Position numbers and translations under genes: made by a program. The notes under the pieces are model-generated. The model did no database searches and was not told where the DNA came from. It saw nothing but the letters and a program-made list of their open reading frames with translations. A DNA stretch of 64,000 nt from positions 174,155,718 through 174,219,717 of the forward strand of contig CM060704.1 in the NCBI GenBank assembly GCA_030686995.1. Reading direction: 5' to 3'. The stretch is from Artemisia argyi (lineage: Eukaryota > Streptophyta > Magnoliopsida > Asterales > Asteraceae). Below, piece after piece: positions 35,021 to 47,900 of the stretch. Position 1 is the first letter of the stretch, and every line of letters starts with the position of its first letter.

Positions 35021-36116
35021 GTAACAATTAAATCCACTTCTATCATGTGGATCTAGCTATCTTATTTAGTATATCTGAAATGTGTCTCTTAACAATATAA
35101 TATGCTATCATACTGGTTGGATTTCATTGTCTGTTTACTGGTGTCAAATGCTGTCTTATCATCATCACTTGTACTTTTCTTTGGTTTAATGAAGATGCAT
35201 TAACTTACTTTTTCTCCTAAATGACCATCAACAATGTTTGAATTTAAGTCCATAAATTTTGAAGTTAAAGAACAGAAGGTGCATTCTGGTGTAATCAACT
35301 CTAATCTATTAGAGTTTTTTGAGTGGATACTTTATGCCATTGGATTGGATATTTTTCCCCATAACTCTTCACGTCCTGATTGTTTTTCTGATAGTGTAAT
35401 GCAGCATTGTGCATTCTCTTACAATAGCTGTAGCTGAACATTTGGAACAAAATGCGTAAAAGCTTTTTGTAGTACTAAAAATAAATTTTAGTAGAAAGGA
35501 CTTACGGAATGGCTTTTAGCTAAAGCCATAGCTCTTTTTGTTAAGCTCAGCCTAACATATTTAGACGACGTACTGTAATAACCCTGACGTAACATTAAGT
35601 TGTGGTTTAGTTGCCTAGTTCAGCGTGTCTTCAATTTGGTTGTTGTGCATTTTTTGATATTTTACTGATAGCTGAACTCAATATTTGATCAAACAAAGGC
35701 TTCTACTTTGATGTATGCACCACCACTTGTTTAGTTCTGGTAACAACAGGATTAAGGTTAAAATGTTACAATTTGAACATTCTTTTTTACTTCTTGTTCT
35801 GTAAATACAATGCTTTATGTAAAACAAAATATTAAATAGGATCAATTCCAGAATACAACAATATCTAAATGAAAAAGGAAAAAAGAATGCAAACTTGTCA
35901 TTCTAAATCTGTGGGTCAAACATCAAAAATCCTGGTCATTTAGTTTCTTGATCATAAACACCAAACATGTAAATTCTTTCTCATCTATAAAAAAAACCCT
36001 CTTGGCGGTTAATCTCTGATGAACAAAATCCCATAAAAATAAAATCTTTTTCAGTCTTTATTATCTTTTAGAAACAAAAACCATCTAATCTTGATTTCCC
36101 TTCAGGATCCCAGTCT
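35021..36116. other. spacer downstream of BT1
   Basis: No gene is seen. The last 100 bases are probably the carrier's 3' UTR on the minus strand. Confidence 0.4.
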
Positions 36117-38696
36117 TTACGGTTCGTCGTCTTCTTTCTCAACTAGTATTTTCTTGCACGCCTCATAACACATGAACGAAATACCAGCAGCTGGAACTAT
36201 TTTGATACAGCTCGGTCCCAACCCTCGATATAAACCACCAAGACCTTCTTTTTCAAGAATGGTCAAAAGGGCATGAAGCATATTGTCATAGACCCGTCCG
36301 TTAATAGCCCCAGCCTGCATATGTTTCCGGGCCACTTCAAGTGGGAACGTTGCACTACTTGAAACTGCACCAGCTGCTGACCCGATTAATAATGTTGCAA
36401 TATTCCCAATTTCATCCTTTTTCAAGATTTTCTTGTATGCTTTGCGTAAGGTGTCGTATGCAAAATAGTTTGTAGCAGCATATGGGACTACACCAATTAG
36501 ACTTGGTGTGAGACCACGGTAGAGCTCTGCAGGCCCCTCTTCTTTCACAATCGTTAGAAATGCATCGACAAGATTTTTGTACACACCTCTCTGAAGAAAA
36601 AAAGACCGTGTTAATATGGATGAAGTAGGTTTCGGTTGATTTGCAAACACTTTTTTGTCGATTTGAATATTTTAATCTTGCAAATAATTAAGGGTAAATA
36701 TTTGCTAAAACCGCTTAACTTACAACTTTTTGGCAGTTGAACCTTTTTTCACATGGTTTGGTCCTCAAACTTTTTTCAGGTCAATTTATGTGAGTAAGAA
36801 AAATTTTCAGGGATTACAGCAATATCAAAAAGGTTTTGGGAAAGAACCATTTAGCGAAAAAGTTGAAAGGTCAAACTGCCAAAATGGGGAAATAAACTAT
36901 GATTGGAAAACAATATACTACCTCCGTCCAACAATAAGTATCCACTTTCTTAATGCAGAAAGTTTTAGGAAATCCCACTAAATACACTTTTCACCAATCA
37001 AATATCATATCTACTCGCTAAAGTCTATTTTCATTGGTTAAAATATAAAGTGGACACTTATTCTGAGACATTCCAAAATAACAATGTGGATACTTATTGT
37101 GGGTTGGCGGGATTAATACGATAATAATCCAAGTGTTCAAAATACACCAATTTAAAATGCTGTATGCATTAACAAATTACAATTTGGGCCACTTTTAACC
37201 CATTTTACCCATTGACTTGTTGCCATTTTAGTTTGATTTTATTATCTGACATGTTTGAGATGTAACACAATCTAAGTCTACCCATTATTACAAGTAACAT
37301 TAAGAGGTTGACCATTATACCTGAACTGTCAGTCGGGTTTTGAGTAACTCAAGAGGGTAGGTGCATATGGTGGAACTAATACCGGCAACAGCTCCCGCAA
37401 TTAGTGACTCAGGTATACGCAGTTTTGGTTTTTCTCCAGCTTTAGGGGCCAAAGTTTTCTTGACAGTATCATAAGCAAATAACTGCACAAGATTGTATAA
37501 GACCTCAAAGTTATAACTTAAAAAAATGTAGCATGTAAAAGTGAAAATTCATCAAATACACAACGAAAGTCCATAACCTGCTTCTAGTGTGTGCTATGAA
37601 TATGAAGCATGTAAACGTGTGATTAAATGTGATCTTCTAAATATTGAGATTTTAAGTTAAAAAGCTGGTTTCTAGTGTTTTTAGTAACCTGCATCTGCGT
37701 ATGATAATCTGACTTGAGGGCCAAATAATTTGTCTTGAGTAATTAGCTTGTACTAATCGCAGTATAATTAATTATCAAATGGTATAGTGAAATTACTTGC
37801 ATACCTTATCTTAGCTTTAAATTACCTACTACTTTAATTAATAAACATAGCTTTTCAAACATTCAAGGCCGTGGAATATGTTTATTACAAACTTCAAGGA
37901 GGAGAAAGTCATCCAAAGTTCCAAAAACTATCTATTATCTACTGTATCGTGGTCATTTCAACCGATTATCTAATTCTCATTGTTCAATATCACATATTCA
38001 TTTTCAAAATGCACATCCTTAGGTTGCATTAAGACCACTCCAGAAGCACACTAATAAGTGATTATGTAAACTACAGAATGTCATCAAACGCATACCAACC
38101 TACGCTGAGCCAAACTTAATCAACACTCACATATGAAAAAATAGTTATACCTCAATTGCTTTACTTGGAGCAACACGAATGACATTGATCAAATTACCCC
38201 TGAAAAGGCCAGTCCAACCTTCGGTCTCCATAATATCTTTAAAAACTTCAGTAGTAGAATGCCCAGAACTCCCTACCATCAAATGAGTCCTAATCGTCTC
38301 TAACGGAGCAACACATGTTCGTGAAACAGCCCCTGCAACAGCACCACTTATCAGCCTCCTTAACGAAGCATTCCCAATCTTGATCTTCAAATTTAACCGT
38401 CCTTTCATCCTCAAAACACCCTCATTTGCCACCACTTTTGGTACCTCAATAGTCATATAACTTGATTCAGGTGTCGAAACAACTTTCGATAAAGACGAAA
38501 GTTTAACACCTTCATTATCAGAGCTCGGTGAATTAGAGTTGATACTTCCAAAACTGTCCCTACCCATCTGCCCAACACTTGCGAAAAAACTCGCAGATTG
38601 AGATAAATTATCATCTCTCGAACACCAAAGAAAGCCTATTCCTGAATTTGGGAATAACCCATCTCCGTTATTATCCAATAACCTTCTTGTATCCAT
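36117..38696 (-). CDS. BT1: BT1-type adenine nucleotide carrier, 393 aa
   Basis: Three exons on the minus strand (38696-38151, 37482-37321, 36590-36117) are joined by GT-AG introns, both phase 0. The product has a divergent N-terminal extension of about 110 residues, then three mitochondrial-carrier repeats. The first contains RRLISGAVAGAVSRTCVAPLETIRT, the second TICTYPLELLKTRL and ELYRGLTPSLIGVVPYA, the third SSATFPLEVARKHMQ and GLYRGLGPSCIKIVPAAGIS. The P-x-(D/E)-x-x-(K/R) signature appears in all three. The order and sequence fit the plant BRITTLE1 group, which moves adenine nucleotides across plastid and/or mitochondrial inner membranes. Which compartment is used here cannot be told from sequence. 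The gene is intact. The first intron (668 bp) and second intron (730 bp) are ordinary in size, and the second holds a MITE. A damaged fragment of a relative lies at 7917-8039. Confidence 0.9.
36921..37113. mobile_element. Stowaway-like MITE in BT1 intron 2
   Basis: It starts CCTCCGTCCAACAATAAGTATCCACTTT after TA and ends GTGGATACTTATTGTGGGTTGGCGGGAT before TA. The ends are decayed inverted repeats of the CTCCCTCCGTCCC type with TA duplications, as in Tc1/mariner MITEs. Confidence 0.65.
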
Positions 38697-39075
38697 TCAA
38701 CTCACCAACAAGATATCGATAAAGTATTAACCCCACAAAAATGCCTCCTTTTCTACACACAATTAAGAAACAAATAATTAATATCATTACACCTAAAGAT
38801 ATGACAATGGCTGTGTCTTTAAGCTAAGAATATGCTTACTAAAACCAATGATAGCAAATTAAAACAATAGAATCTTTTTAGATATAAAATATACCCATAT
38901 GGTGATAAATATTATGAACAATTATAAAATCTCTAAAATGGGATTTTGATTAAGAATAGGGGGCAACGGCATAGGACATTAAAACTGATAAAAATCAAAT
39001 CTTTTTAGGAATATATTAATCCCAACTTAGTAACAAACATAGCTAATAACTTAGAATCTTCAAAATTCCTAAAAA

Positions 39076-39604
39076 AGGGGTGATAGGAACCGTTAGAGTT
39101 AGTTGTTGGCACGTGAGGCGCACGGATGGGATTATTATCTCACACGTGAGGTGCATGTGTGTAATACTCCACAAGTAGCTTTAACCGTTTTTAGCGCCCA
39201 TACTTGTCTTTAAATAGTCGTTAGCTTTATCACTTTCATTTTCTCTCTAAAATTCTCTCTTTAATCATTTGTAATTGTAACAAACTTGTAACAAATTCAC
39301 AACAAACTATCCTCCGTTGATAATACATTGAATCTTTCGACTGTCAGTTCTTATCTTCTTGATTGTCCAAGTTCTTTGTAATACATTATTGGTCTTAACT
39401 CTTAAGTGATCCTAGTGGTGTCTATCAAGGGGGTGTTTGTTTAAGCTTATTTTTGGGCTTACTAACTTATGTGTTTTCGGCTTATGTTTCATAAACCACA
39501 CTTATTTGAAACTTATGGGCTTATATATAAGCTCATAAGTCTAAAAAAAAGCCGAAACACATAAGATCGTAAGCCCAGAAAACTTAGCTTAAACAAACAC
39601 CCCT
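39076..39604. mobile_element. MITE with GGGGTGTTTGTTTAAGC ends, split by a solo LTR
   Basis: The right end reads AGCTTAAACAAACACCCCT (ends about 39604). The left end reads GGGGTGTTTGTTTAAGCTT and resumes at 39428 after the LTR insertion. Inner inverted parts (GGGCTTAC / GTAAGCCC) extend the pairing to about 35 bp. The target duplication is unclear. Its superfamily (hAT or Harbinger) is undecided. Confidence 0.6.
39081..39427 (+). mobile_element. solo LTR, 347 bp
   Basis: It starts TGATAGGAACCG and ends GTGTCTATCA, with short inverted termini TGATAG/CTATCA. It is flanked by AGGGG at 39076-39080 and 39428-39432. A TAAATAG motif lies at 39212-39218. No internal domain is present, so it remains from LTR-LTR recombination. 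The family is undetermined. Confidence 0.75.
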
Positions 39605-41650
39605 AAACATGATAAAATGGGTATGACAATCAATCATAAAACATTAAAACAGTAAAATTGCTAATAAAAATGAATCTTTTTTTTTAGGAAATTAAAGAAC
39701 CCAAATAACTAATGAGCACCATGAAGAACTACAAACCTTAAACAGGGGAAAATGGGTTCTACACTAAACAAATGATACCAAAACTGATAAAGATTGAATC
39801 TTTTTATAAAACTAAAGCAACCCAATTGACTAATCAACAATTCCAATAACAACCAATCTTAAAAACAATGGGTTTTACACTAAGCATATAATATCAAACT
39901 AAATAAAAACTAAACCTTTTTTCATATAACTAAGAACCCAATTCACCAATGAACTCTATGAACAACAAGAAACCTTAAAAATTGAATCTTTATCATAAAA
40001 CTAAAGAACCCAATTGAGAAAAAACAAATCTTGAAAATGGGTTTATAAGTACTTAAAAAAAACAAAGGGATTAGTGCATATTACCAGGTGAGTCAAATTT
40101 GTACTTGTTGTTGGTCTCTCTCTCAGCTGATGTGAGAGAGAGAGAGAGAGAGAGATGTGAATGGGGGGTGTTTGGTAGAAAAGGTTGGTTTGGTGAGAAT
40201 GGAGTCTTAATTGGAGTGTTGGTAAGTACACTTTATGAGATGATGATACTCCACTATTGACCTAATTTTGATACTAGTAGTATGAGATTCTGTTTTTCTC
40301 TTTGGTCAAAATATAAGTCCTGATTAAATCATTGTGTGGTACTTATTTTATTAGAAACTTTTTTTTGGAATATTTGTCATATATTATTGCAGCCTCTGCT
40401 TTAGATGCTTGTGAATATTAGAGTTCATCCTTTAGCTGACTTATCACAGATTTGAGAGAATTGCCATAAAATATAGTACTTCCTCTTTGGTGTATAGATC
40501 GTTATCATTTCTTTTCAACTATGCTTAAGGAGTCTGGCGTGTTTTACTTTCCTGCTAAACGATACGATGAAAGCATGAACATGTGTATAAAAAATAAAAG
40601 GAAATTTGCAAAATTGTGAATTAATGTGACAATTATTTTCAATTTTTACTCATTTTTGTATCATACTCTTAAAATAAAAATATACTTTGATATTTTAAGA
40701 CTACCTTCTCGCATACAACAAAACTCTTACATACACTTACATCATTTGTCTACCCCTTTATTTTCTAATTCGATGCATTTGATTTTGTACGCGTCACAAC
40801 TTAAATTTCTTACGAAATGACTTTTATAAACTTTAAAAATTTAAGAATTATTATTATTTTTTTTTTTTTTTGAATTTATATATTGAGCAAAATTGATCTC
40901 AAATAAGATAATTAAAATTTAAATTTTTTGATATAAATTATTTAATAATTTTAGTTATTACCTTGTATATATTTTTTAAAAATGTGTGTTTCTTTAAAAG
41001 ATATAACTTTTTTTTAAATTCGTAATTGAATTTCGTAATAAATTTGTAAAAACTTTATAATAAATTCGAATGAGACAATTGAGAATAATATAAGTATAGA
41101 AAATATATATTAGTTGACAAGGAGAGGAAATTGTGTTACAAGAGAGCAATTGTGTCAGTGCTTTGTCAGAATAGAGAGAAAACATTAATTAGTTTTGTAC
41201 TATTTCAAAATTAATTTGCAATTTGTTATTTTTCTTTCTTGTTTTTTAGTAATAAAACACAAAATCTTCCATTATGATATTTTGAAAAAAAAAAGTAAAA
41301 AATTATAAAAAAAAATAAAAACTTTTAAAAAGAATTAACAAAATGGACATTAAATTAAAAAGGATAAAAAAATATGTTTATTGATATAATTTGTTTGATA
41401 AAAAACTTTATGATTTTACATATACATGAGATCAAAAGACGATGATTGTGTAATTTGAATAAAAAAGAGTGTTTTCTGCAGCAAAATCACACAAGTGATA
41501 ATTTGCATTTAAGTGAGGACAATCTCGAAATTTCATAAAAAGAAATAATTTTAGCAATATGCTACAAAGTTAAGTTATAAATGTCATCATGGATCACATT
41601 TTTACAAATTTCCCAAAATAAATTGTATACCAAACAAGCATTAATCTTTA
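39605..41650. other. upstream region of BT1 and AT-rich spacer
   Basis: (GA)n lies at 40134-40155. A stretch at 40185-40275 resembles the ends of the repeats at 49030-49120 and 61965-62035. Beyond 40600 it is AT-rich with no supported gene. Confidence 0.4.
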
Positions 41651-42353
41651 CTAGCAGGTCCCCGCACGATGCAGCTGCGGGCACCCTGTAATTTAATTTT
41701 TTCGGCTAATAATTTATTTTATTTGTACGCTTTTTGGCAATAGTTTTACTGATTATTTTTTTTAAAACAAAAGTTTGATGAAATTTTGCTTAGTTTGTAT
41801 TATTTTATTTATTATTTATTTTATTTTTTTGTTTAGTAGTTTGCTTGGTTTGTACAATATGTGAACATATTTTAATTTATTATGTTCTTTTTGACAATAA
41901 ATTTACGGATATCAAAAATTTCGTTTAGCTCGTGTTCGTTCGGGCTCGAGCTCGTTGGCTCGTGTCCGTTCGGGCTCGAGCCCATTTGGCCCATTGCCCA
42001 TTCGGGCTTGAATATTTGTATAATATGCTTTATTATTTATATTAGTGACATTTAATGCAGGAATTGTGTTTAAGTTGATTGTACAATATGCTTGATAATT
42101 TGTATTTCTTATGTAAGGGGTGTTTTAATAAGTTCATTAATTGTATTTATTAACCAGTTAATTAATTGTATTTAATGTATATAATGATTTATTTATTGTA
42201 TTAATGTTAGTATTAATTGTATGTTATAATTAAATATGAGGAGAATTTCTATAAGTAGCATTGATTGTTGTACTTATAGCTTTAGAAGTTGTATTGCTTA
42301 ATTTTAATTATTTCTATTAATAGTAGGTCTTCCTCCATTATAATATAGTATGA
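41651..42353 (-). mobile_element. non-autonomous Helitron of a second family
   Basis: The minus strand starts A|TCATACTATATTATAATGG (5' TC at 42353) and ends with the hairpin CCCGCAGCTGCATCGTGCGGG, then GACCTGCTAG followed by T (41651-41654). This fits the Helitron structure. The interior carries TCGGGCTCGAGC motifs. No Rep-helicase is present. Confidence 0.65.
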
Positions 42354-42894
42354 TAATGGTTTATGCTCGAGTTATGTAATTGATATTGTTGAGCTCGACT
42401 TGATTGTCGGTTTTAAAGTATAGTAACGAAATTGATGGTGGTTAACATCGATTGGCTCGACATGCTTGAGCTTGACCTAACTTGACTTACTTATACAACA
42501 CAAAAAGTATGTAGATATACATACTTGCGAGCTTTACAAACCGAGTGTTTTGATAGTCGAGCTTGACTTATAAGTCTACTCGAATCAGTTGAAATCGGGT
42601 CAATTCCAAATATTATGAGAATCAATCTTGAGTCATTCGTGAGTTGTATTGTTTCATTTACACTTCTACTTATGAGATTATCTAATTGAGCTTGCAAACT
42701 TATAACAAGGTATAACTAAAGTTGGTAAGCTCACAATCCATTAAAAATGAACTTACAACTTATTAAATTTAATAAGTTTATAAGTCAATTAAATAAATTC
42801 ACAAACACCTCATAATTTTAACAAATATGAAGAATTGTATATTAAAAAATAAATAAATAAATAAAATAAAAATAAAAAAAGTTTGTTAAGGAAA
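42354..42894. other. spacer, nothing recognised
   Basis: Low-complexity sequence with no supported gene. Confidence 0.4.
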
Positions 42895-43011
42895 CTAAAT
42901 TGGTCAACTTTGATCACCAATACTGTTGATGCGGTCCACTGATTGTGGAGTTTGGTGTCTTGGTTTTGTTTAGGTATCGAGGTTATTTTTATTTTTTATT
43001 ATTTTTTTATT

Positions 43012-43210
43012 GAGTAAATTACATAGATGGTCCTTGTGGTTTGTCCAAAGTTTCACCCATAGTCCCTGAAACTTTAAAGTTGCATGGAACCTCCCTATCT
43101 TTGAAACAAATAACACTGGTAGTCCCTATGTATGACGGCCGTCTATATCTCCGTTAAGTTGGCCCATGTGCCACACACGTGAGGGGTAAAATAGGCATTA
43201 TGTGTATACT
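43012..43210 (+). repeat. left MULE terminal inverted repeat
   Basis: It pairs with 47901-48099. It includes GACGGCCGTC and CACACACGTGAGGGG near its inner part and lies 160 bp before the transposase ATG, so it probably also carries the promoter. Confidence 0.9.
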
Positions 43211-43368
43211 GATAGCATTTAAAGCCCGTCTTTTCACTTATACGTATCATCCCAAGACTATTTTCCCTCCAACTCCATTCTCACACACATCAAACCTTTC
43301 AATTTATCAAACACAATTGGAACCCTAATCCCCAAATCAGTGTCAAACCCTAAACAATAAACTTTGCA

Positions 43369-46300
43369 ATGGTCTTATCAGTTTGGCTGTTGCGTGATTC
43401 AGATAAAAATGAAGAAAAGATCGATTATAAATATGTTTATGGTAAGATACCGATTATGGGTCTGACGCGTTTGTGTGTTTGATTAATAGCAATTATGTTT
43501 TGATTGTATATTGAATAATAATAGTGAAAAAACACAAACCCTAATTAACAATGTGCTTTTTTTGGGCGTTTTTGCAGGCAATGATTCCAACATGTATTCT
43601 ATGAAGATTCATCATGGAGGGATGTTTACTGACCCACCAGGAAGGATGTACGTAAATGGTACTGAAAGTTTTATTGATAATGTAGACACTGACTTGTTTT
43701 CAGTGATAGAGTTGAATGACATGATCATGATGATAGGGTATAGAGGGGATAAGAAAATGTACTACCAATATATGGTACCTGATTCTGATTTAGACAATGG
43801 GCTTAGAGCTTTAGGTAGTGACCAAGATGTTCATGATCTTTCTAGTTATGTTCTGTTTGGTCATAAGTTGATAAATGTGTACATTGAACATGGAGAATCT
43901 AAGTTGGACCCTTACAACCCTCCACCAACTAAGAAGAAGTGTACTATTGTTGAGTTAGAAGATGATGCAGCAGTTGCTTCTAGATCAGTTAGGAAACAAC
44001 TAATGTTACAATGGAATGATAGTATAGGTGGTCAAAGTAGTGTTAATGAGATGGGTGAAAGTAGTGTGGCTAATGAAGTGGGTAAAAATACTTTGCCAAC
44101 TGAGTTTACATCTGATTTTTACTCCACTATAGATGACCAAGACTTTGATCCTTTCTTTGGCTTAGATGATGATGAGGTAGTTGCTAAGGCTACTACTGTT
44201 GAACAAACATTGGATAAGAATACAGAAGGTGAAACAGTCCATGGTAAGGGTAAACAACATGTAGTTGATGAAGTTAGTGATGATGGGGAAGATTGTGATA
44301 AAAATGTTGATGTTACTGATAGTGAGGATAGTGATTACATAGCGGATGAGGTTAATGATATTGATGAAGTAGAAGTTGACATGGAAAATTTCCATGCTAA
44401 TGTTGATGTTAATGCAGAGTTTATGGGTTGTGGGAACCTTATGAATAATGTTACATGTGTAGATCCAGTTGAAGTTGAGGTACTTGATAATGATGATTTT
44501 GAAAGTGGGTCTGAAGGAGAAGATGATGATTTAGAGAGGATTAGGAAAAGACAATTGAAAGAACTAAGGAAACAGTTGGGAAAGAATGCAGAGGGTGTGA
44601 AGAATGTGACTTATTTCTATGTTGGGAAAACATTTGGAACTGCAAAGGAGGCTAAGGATTTGATTAAGTTACACTCTATTGAAACAAGGAGGTCAATTAT
44701 GTTAAAGAAGAATGATAAGTTAAGGATTAGAGCAGAGTGCTATGGGACAATTCCTACACTTGGAACTGTTGTAGCAGATAACTCAGCTGGACCTTCTCAA
44801 CCAGTTGGGCCAGATAAGTCAACTGGGCCAGATAAGTCAGCCAAGAAAGAAAAGATGACAAAGACAAAGATAAGGGAAGGAAGATCCCCAATAAAGGCAC
44901 AGGTCATTAATGGTGGTAAAGCTACCAAACTACCAAAAGATCCCAATAAATGTCCATGGGTTTTACAAATTTCCAAGTGTGCAGATGAAACATGGTCAGT
45001 GAGAACATACAAAGCAGAGCATAAGTGTTTACAAACAAGGAAGATCAAGTCATTTACAGCTAACTTCTTAGCCAAAGAAAGCTTACCTCAGATTGAAACA
45101 AACCCTGCAATACCTATTAGAGCTGTGCAAGATCAAAGTACTAAAAAGTTTCAGCTTGAAGTCTCAAGAATGAAAGCCTTTAGAGCCAAGGCCAAAGCTG
45201 TTGAACAGTTAAGAGGAGACCATACTCAACAGTATGCACAGTTGAGGGACTATGTTTTAGAGCTTAAGGAAAATAATCCCAATACAACTCTGAAGATAAA
45301 GTGTGAAATACCAGATAATCATGAAGACACAACAAGGGTTTTTCAGAGAATCTACATCTGTCTTGGTGCAGCAAAACAGGGCTTTAGAGCTGGTATGAGG
45401 GACTTGTTAGGGCTGGATGGTGCCTTTATGAAAGGTCCATATCCAGGTCAGTTGTTGACTGCTGTGTCTCTGGATCCAAACAATGGAATATATCCAGTGG
45501 CATATGGTATTGTAGAGACTGAAAACCTTTCTTCTTGGACTTGGTTTCTAGAGCAGTTAGGTGATGATCTTGATTTTGGTTGCAATTCACATTTCACTTT
45601 CATTAGTGATAGACAGAAGGTATTGTTAATTTGTTAATACCTATAAATTTTGAACTTGCTTAGATTTTTGCTAATCTTAAATTTTGAACTTGTTAGGGTA
45701 TAATACCAGCAATAGCCAAGGTGTTTCCATCAGCTGAGCACAGGTTTTGTCTAAAACACATTCATGAGAACATGAAGCTTAAATGGAGTGGCAAAGCATT
45801 TAAAGACTTGTTATGGAGGTGTGCTGCTGCAACCACAGTTCCACATTTCACTAAGTCAATGAATGATCTCAAAGCATTCAACGCGGAGGCTTATGACTGG
45901 TTGTGCAAGATTCCTCCTCATCACTGGAGCAGAAGCCATTTTTCAGGTATACATTTTCATGCTTAGTAATTTATTTATGAATGTAATTCTGTTTACAAGC
46001 AAATTATTAATCTAGGTATGCAAATTATTAATTTAGGCATAAATGTTAACTGTTACAGGAAGGGCTAAATCAGATGTTTTATTGAACAATATGTGTGAGG
46101 TTTTCAATGGTAAATTAGTAGAAGGAAGGGATAGGCCTATCATTAGTGCTTTAGAGTATATTAGGGAGTACTTGATGAGAAGAATAGTGACTGTTAATGG
46201 GATAATAGCCAAATGTGACGGGCCACTTACCCCCACTGCTACCAAACTACTTAAGGGTTTGTGTCATCAAGCTGCTGATTATATTGTTAGTTGGAATGGA

Positions 46301-47008
46301 AATCATTTGTATCAAGTTACTGGTCCTTACTTAGATCAGAAGGTTGTAAATATGGCCACTAGAACCTGTTCTTGTAGGTATTGGGAAATTACAGGATTAC
46401 CTTGCAAACATGCCATTGCCGTAAACTGGAACATGGCCCAAAACAACATGAATCCTGGCTTGGTTGAATCATGGGTCCACCCATGTTATAGACTTGACAC
46501 ATGGAAGGAAGTATATTCTTTCTCAGTTAATCCAATCAATGATCCATCATTGTGGCCAAAGTATCCCATTCAGGAAACAATGCTTCCACCTGATCATCAT
46601 CCACAACCAGGAAGGCCAAACAAGAAAAGGAAAAGATCTGCTGGTGAATTGATTGACATGGTAAAGAATGGAAAGATGACTAGAGCTTTCAAGACTGTTA
46701 CTTGTGTTTTGTGTCATCAGAAAGGACACAACAAAAGAACTTGTACAGGACAATCTTCTGTCCCTAAGCAGACCAAGCAGCCTGTCAAAAAGCCTACAAG
46801 TCAACCTGCAACTAAGGCTAAGCAGCCTGCAAGTGCTAAAACTCAGGCTAAGAAGCCTGCAACTAGGGCTAATCAACCTGCAACTCAGCCTAAGAAGCCT
46901 GCAAGTAATGTTAACCAGCCTACAACTCAGGCTAAGAAGCCTGCAAGTAATGCTAAGAAGCCTGCAGGAAGTGGTAGGGTCAAACATATGGCCAAGAAGA
47001 ATAAATGA
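43369..47008 (+). CDS. MuDR-type MULE transposase, four exons, ~1104 aa
   Basis: Predicted exons are 43369-43441, 43578-45619, 45697-45946 and 46059-47008, with GT-AG introns of phase 1, 0 and 1. The N-terminus (IHHGGMFTDPPGRMYVNG, then a long acidic region) matches the plant MuDR N-terminal domain. A WRKY/GCM1-like DNA-binding region follows (FYVGKTFGTAKEAKDLIKLHS, CPWVLQISKC, VRTYKAEHKC). The DDE-type MULE domain has LLGLDGAFMKGPY near residue 637, FISDRQK near 700 and FCLKHIHENMK. A SWIM zinc finger CSCRYWEITGLPCKH lies near 891, and a zinc knuckle CVLCHQKGHNKRTC near 1002. The C-terminus is a K/P/A-rich repeat tail. No internal stop was found. The ATG at 43369 was chosen because its short exon joins the domain in frame. 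The catalytic glutamate was not assigned. Confidence 0.88.
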
Positions 47009-47420
47009 AGTTTATCAGCATCTGCAAGTAATGCTATGCATGTTACTGTCACTTTGACTTTTTTATTTTGTTGTTGGTTAGTGTCACTTTGACTTTGTTA
47101 TGCAGCCTTGGTCATTTTGTGTATTAGACAATAGCCTATCAGACTTGGTATTGTATGTTATGCAAACTTGCTTTTGTATGTTATGGTTGCCTTTTCAATG
47201 GCTTTGGGTCATTTTTACTTGTCTGTTTTCAATTGGTTAACAAATTTGTGACTTGCTTTTACTATGGCACACAAAAACCAAATAATAACCAAGTAACACA
47301 TATATCCATAAAACATAATTTTCCATTACATCATAAAGGTTGTTACAAACCACAAAATTTGACTTCAAAAGTCATACTTCCATTACAACATAAACAACTA
47401 CACTAATATCCAGCTTATGT

Positions 47421-47773
47421 CTACATTTTCAACACAAAATACACAACCAAACATAACCAAGTAATAACCAACATCTTTTTCATCCTTTTCCTAGCCATCT
47501 CAGATTCCCTCAATTGTGCTTCAAGCCTGTTTCTTCCCCTCAGTAGTCCAGGAATGATAGCCACAGCACGATTGCACATCGGAGGATCAATCCAATCATT
47601 GAATGGACAAGCAGAATTCTAAAACAAAAAATAATTAGAGCTAGAAAATGCCTTCATAATCAATTTTAGATTTGTTCACTTACAGGTTTAGGGCATCCGT
47701 GAAACCTTCTACCAGGGTTGATATCGGTCCATGAAGTTTTTGGAATGGTTCTTCTGCCACATGAACAAATCAT
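47421..47773 (-). CDS. GRF zinc-finger protein, two exons, 95 aa
   Basis: Predicted exons on the minus strand are 47773-47684 and 47618-47421 (phase-0 GT-AG intron of 65 bp). The protein has the zf-GRF pattern: CSCGRRTIPKTSWTDINPG, RRFHGCPKP and ACPFNDWIDPP. After this comes a short charged helix and a C-terminal hydrophobic stretch (LVITWLCLVVYFVL), probably a membrane anchor. Small plant GRF proteins share this order, and GRF zinc fingers bind single-stranded nucleic acid in better studied proteins. It lies wholly inside the MULE, converges on the transposase gene and ends about 410 bp from it. Maize MuDR also has two convergent genes, but its mudrB product is unrelated as far as I know. 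Role here is unknown. Confidence 0.8.
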
Positions 47774-47900
47774 GGTATTCTTGAACTTTTAGATCTAATT
47801 ATCAGTGGTTGATTTGAATTAGTGGTTGGGGAGAGTGAGGGTGGGTGGATTTATATTAGGGTTATAAAAGAATAAATTATGTAAAATGTATTTATTAAAG

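Noticed and set aside
43511..45637. Transposase start at 43511 and end at 45637
   Set aside because: The frame begins at TTG inside an intron and runs past a splice donor. The spliced model from ATG 43369 joins all domains in frame.
44162..47057. Antisense and alternate-frame open frames over the MULE transposase
   Set aside because: They overlap a well supported coding sequence, and one is only the shadow of the K/P/A repeat tail.
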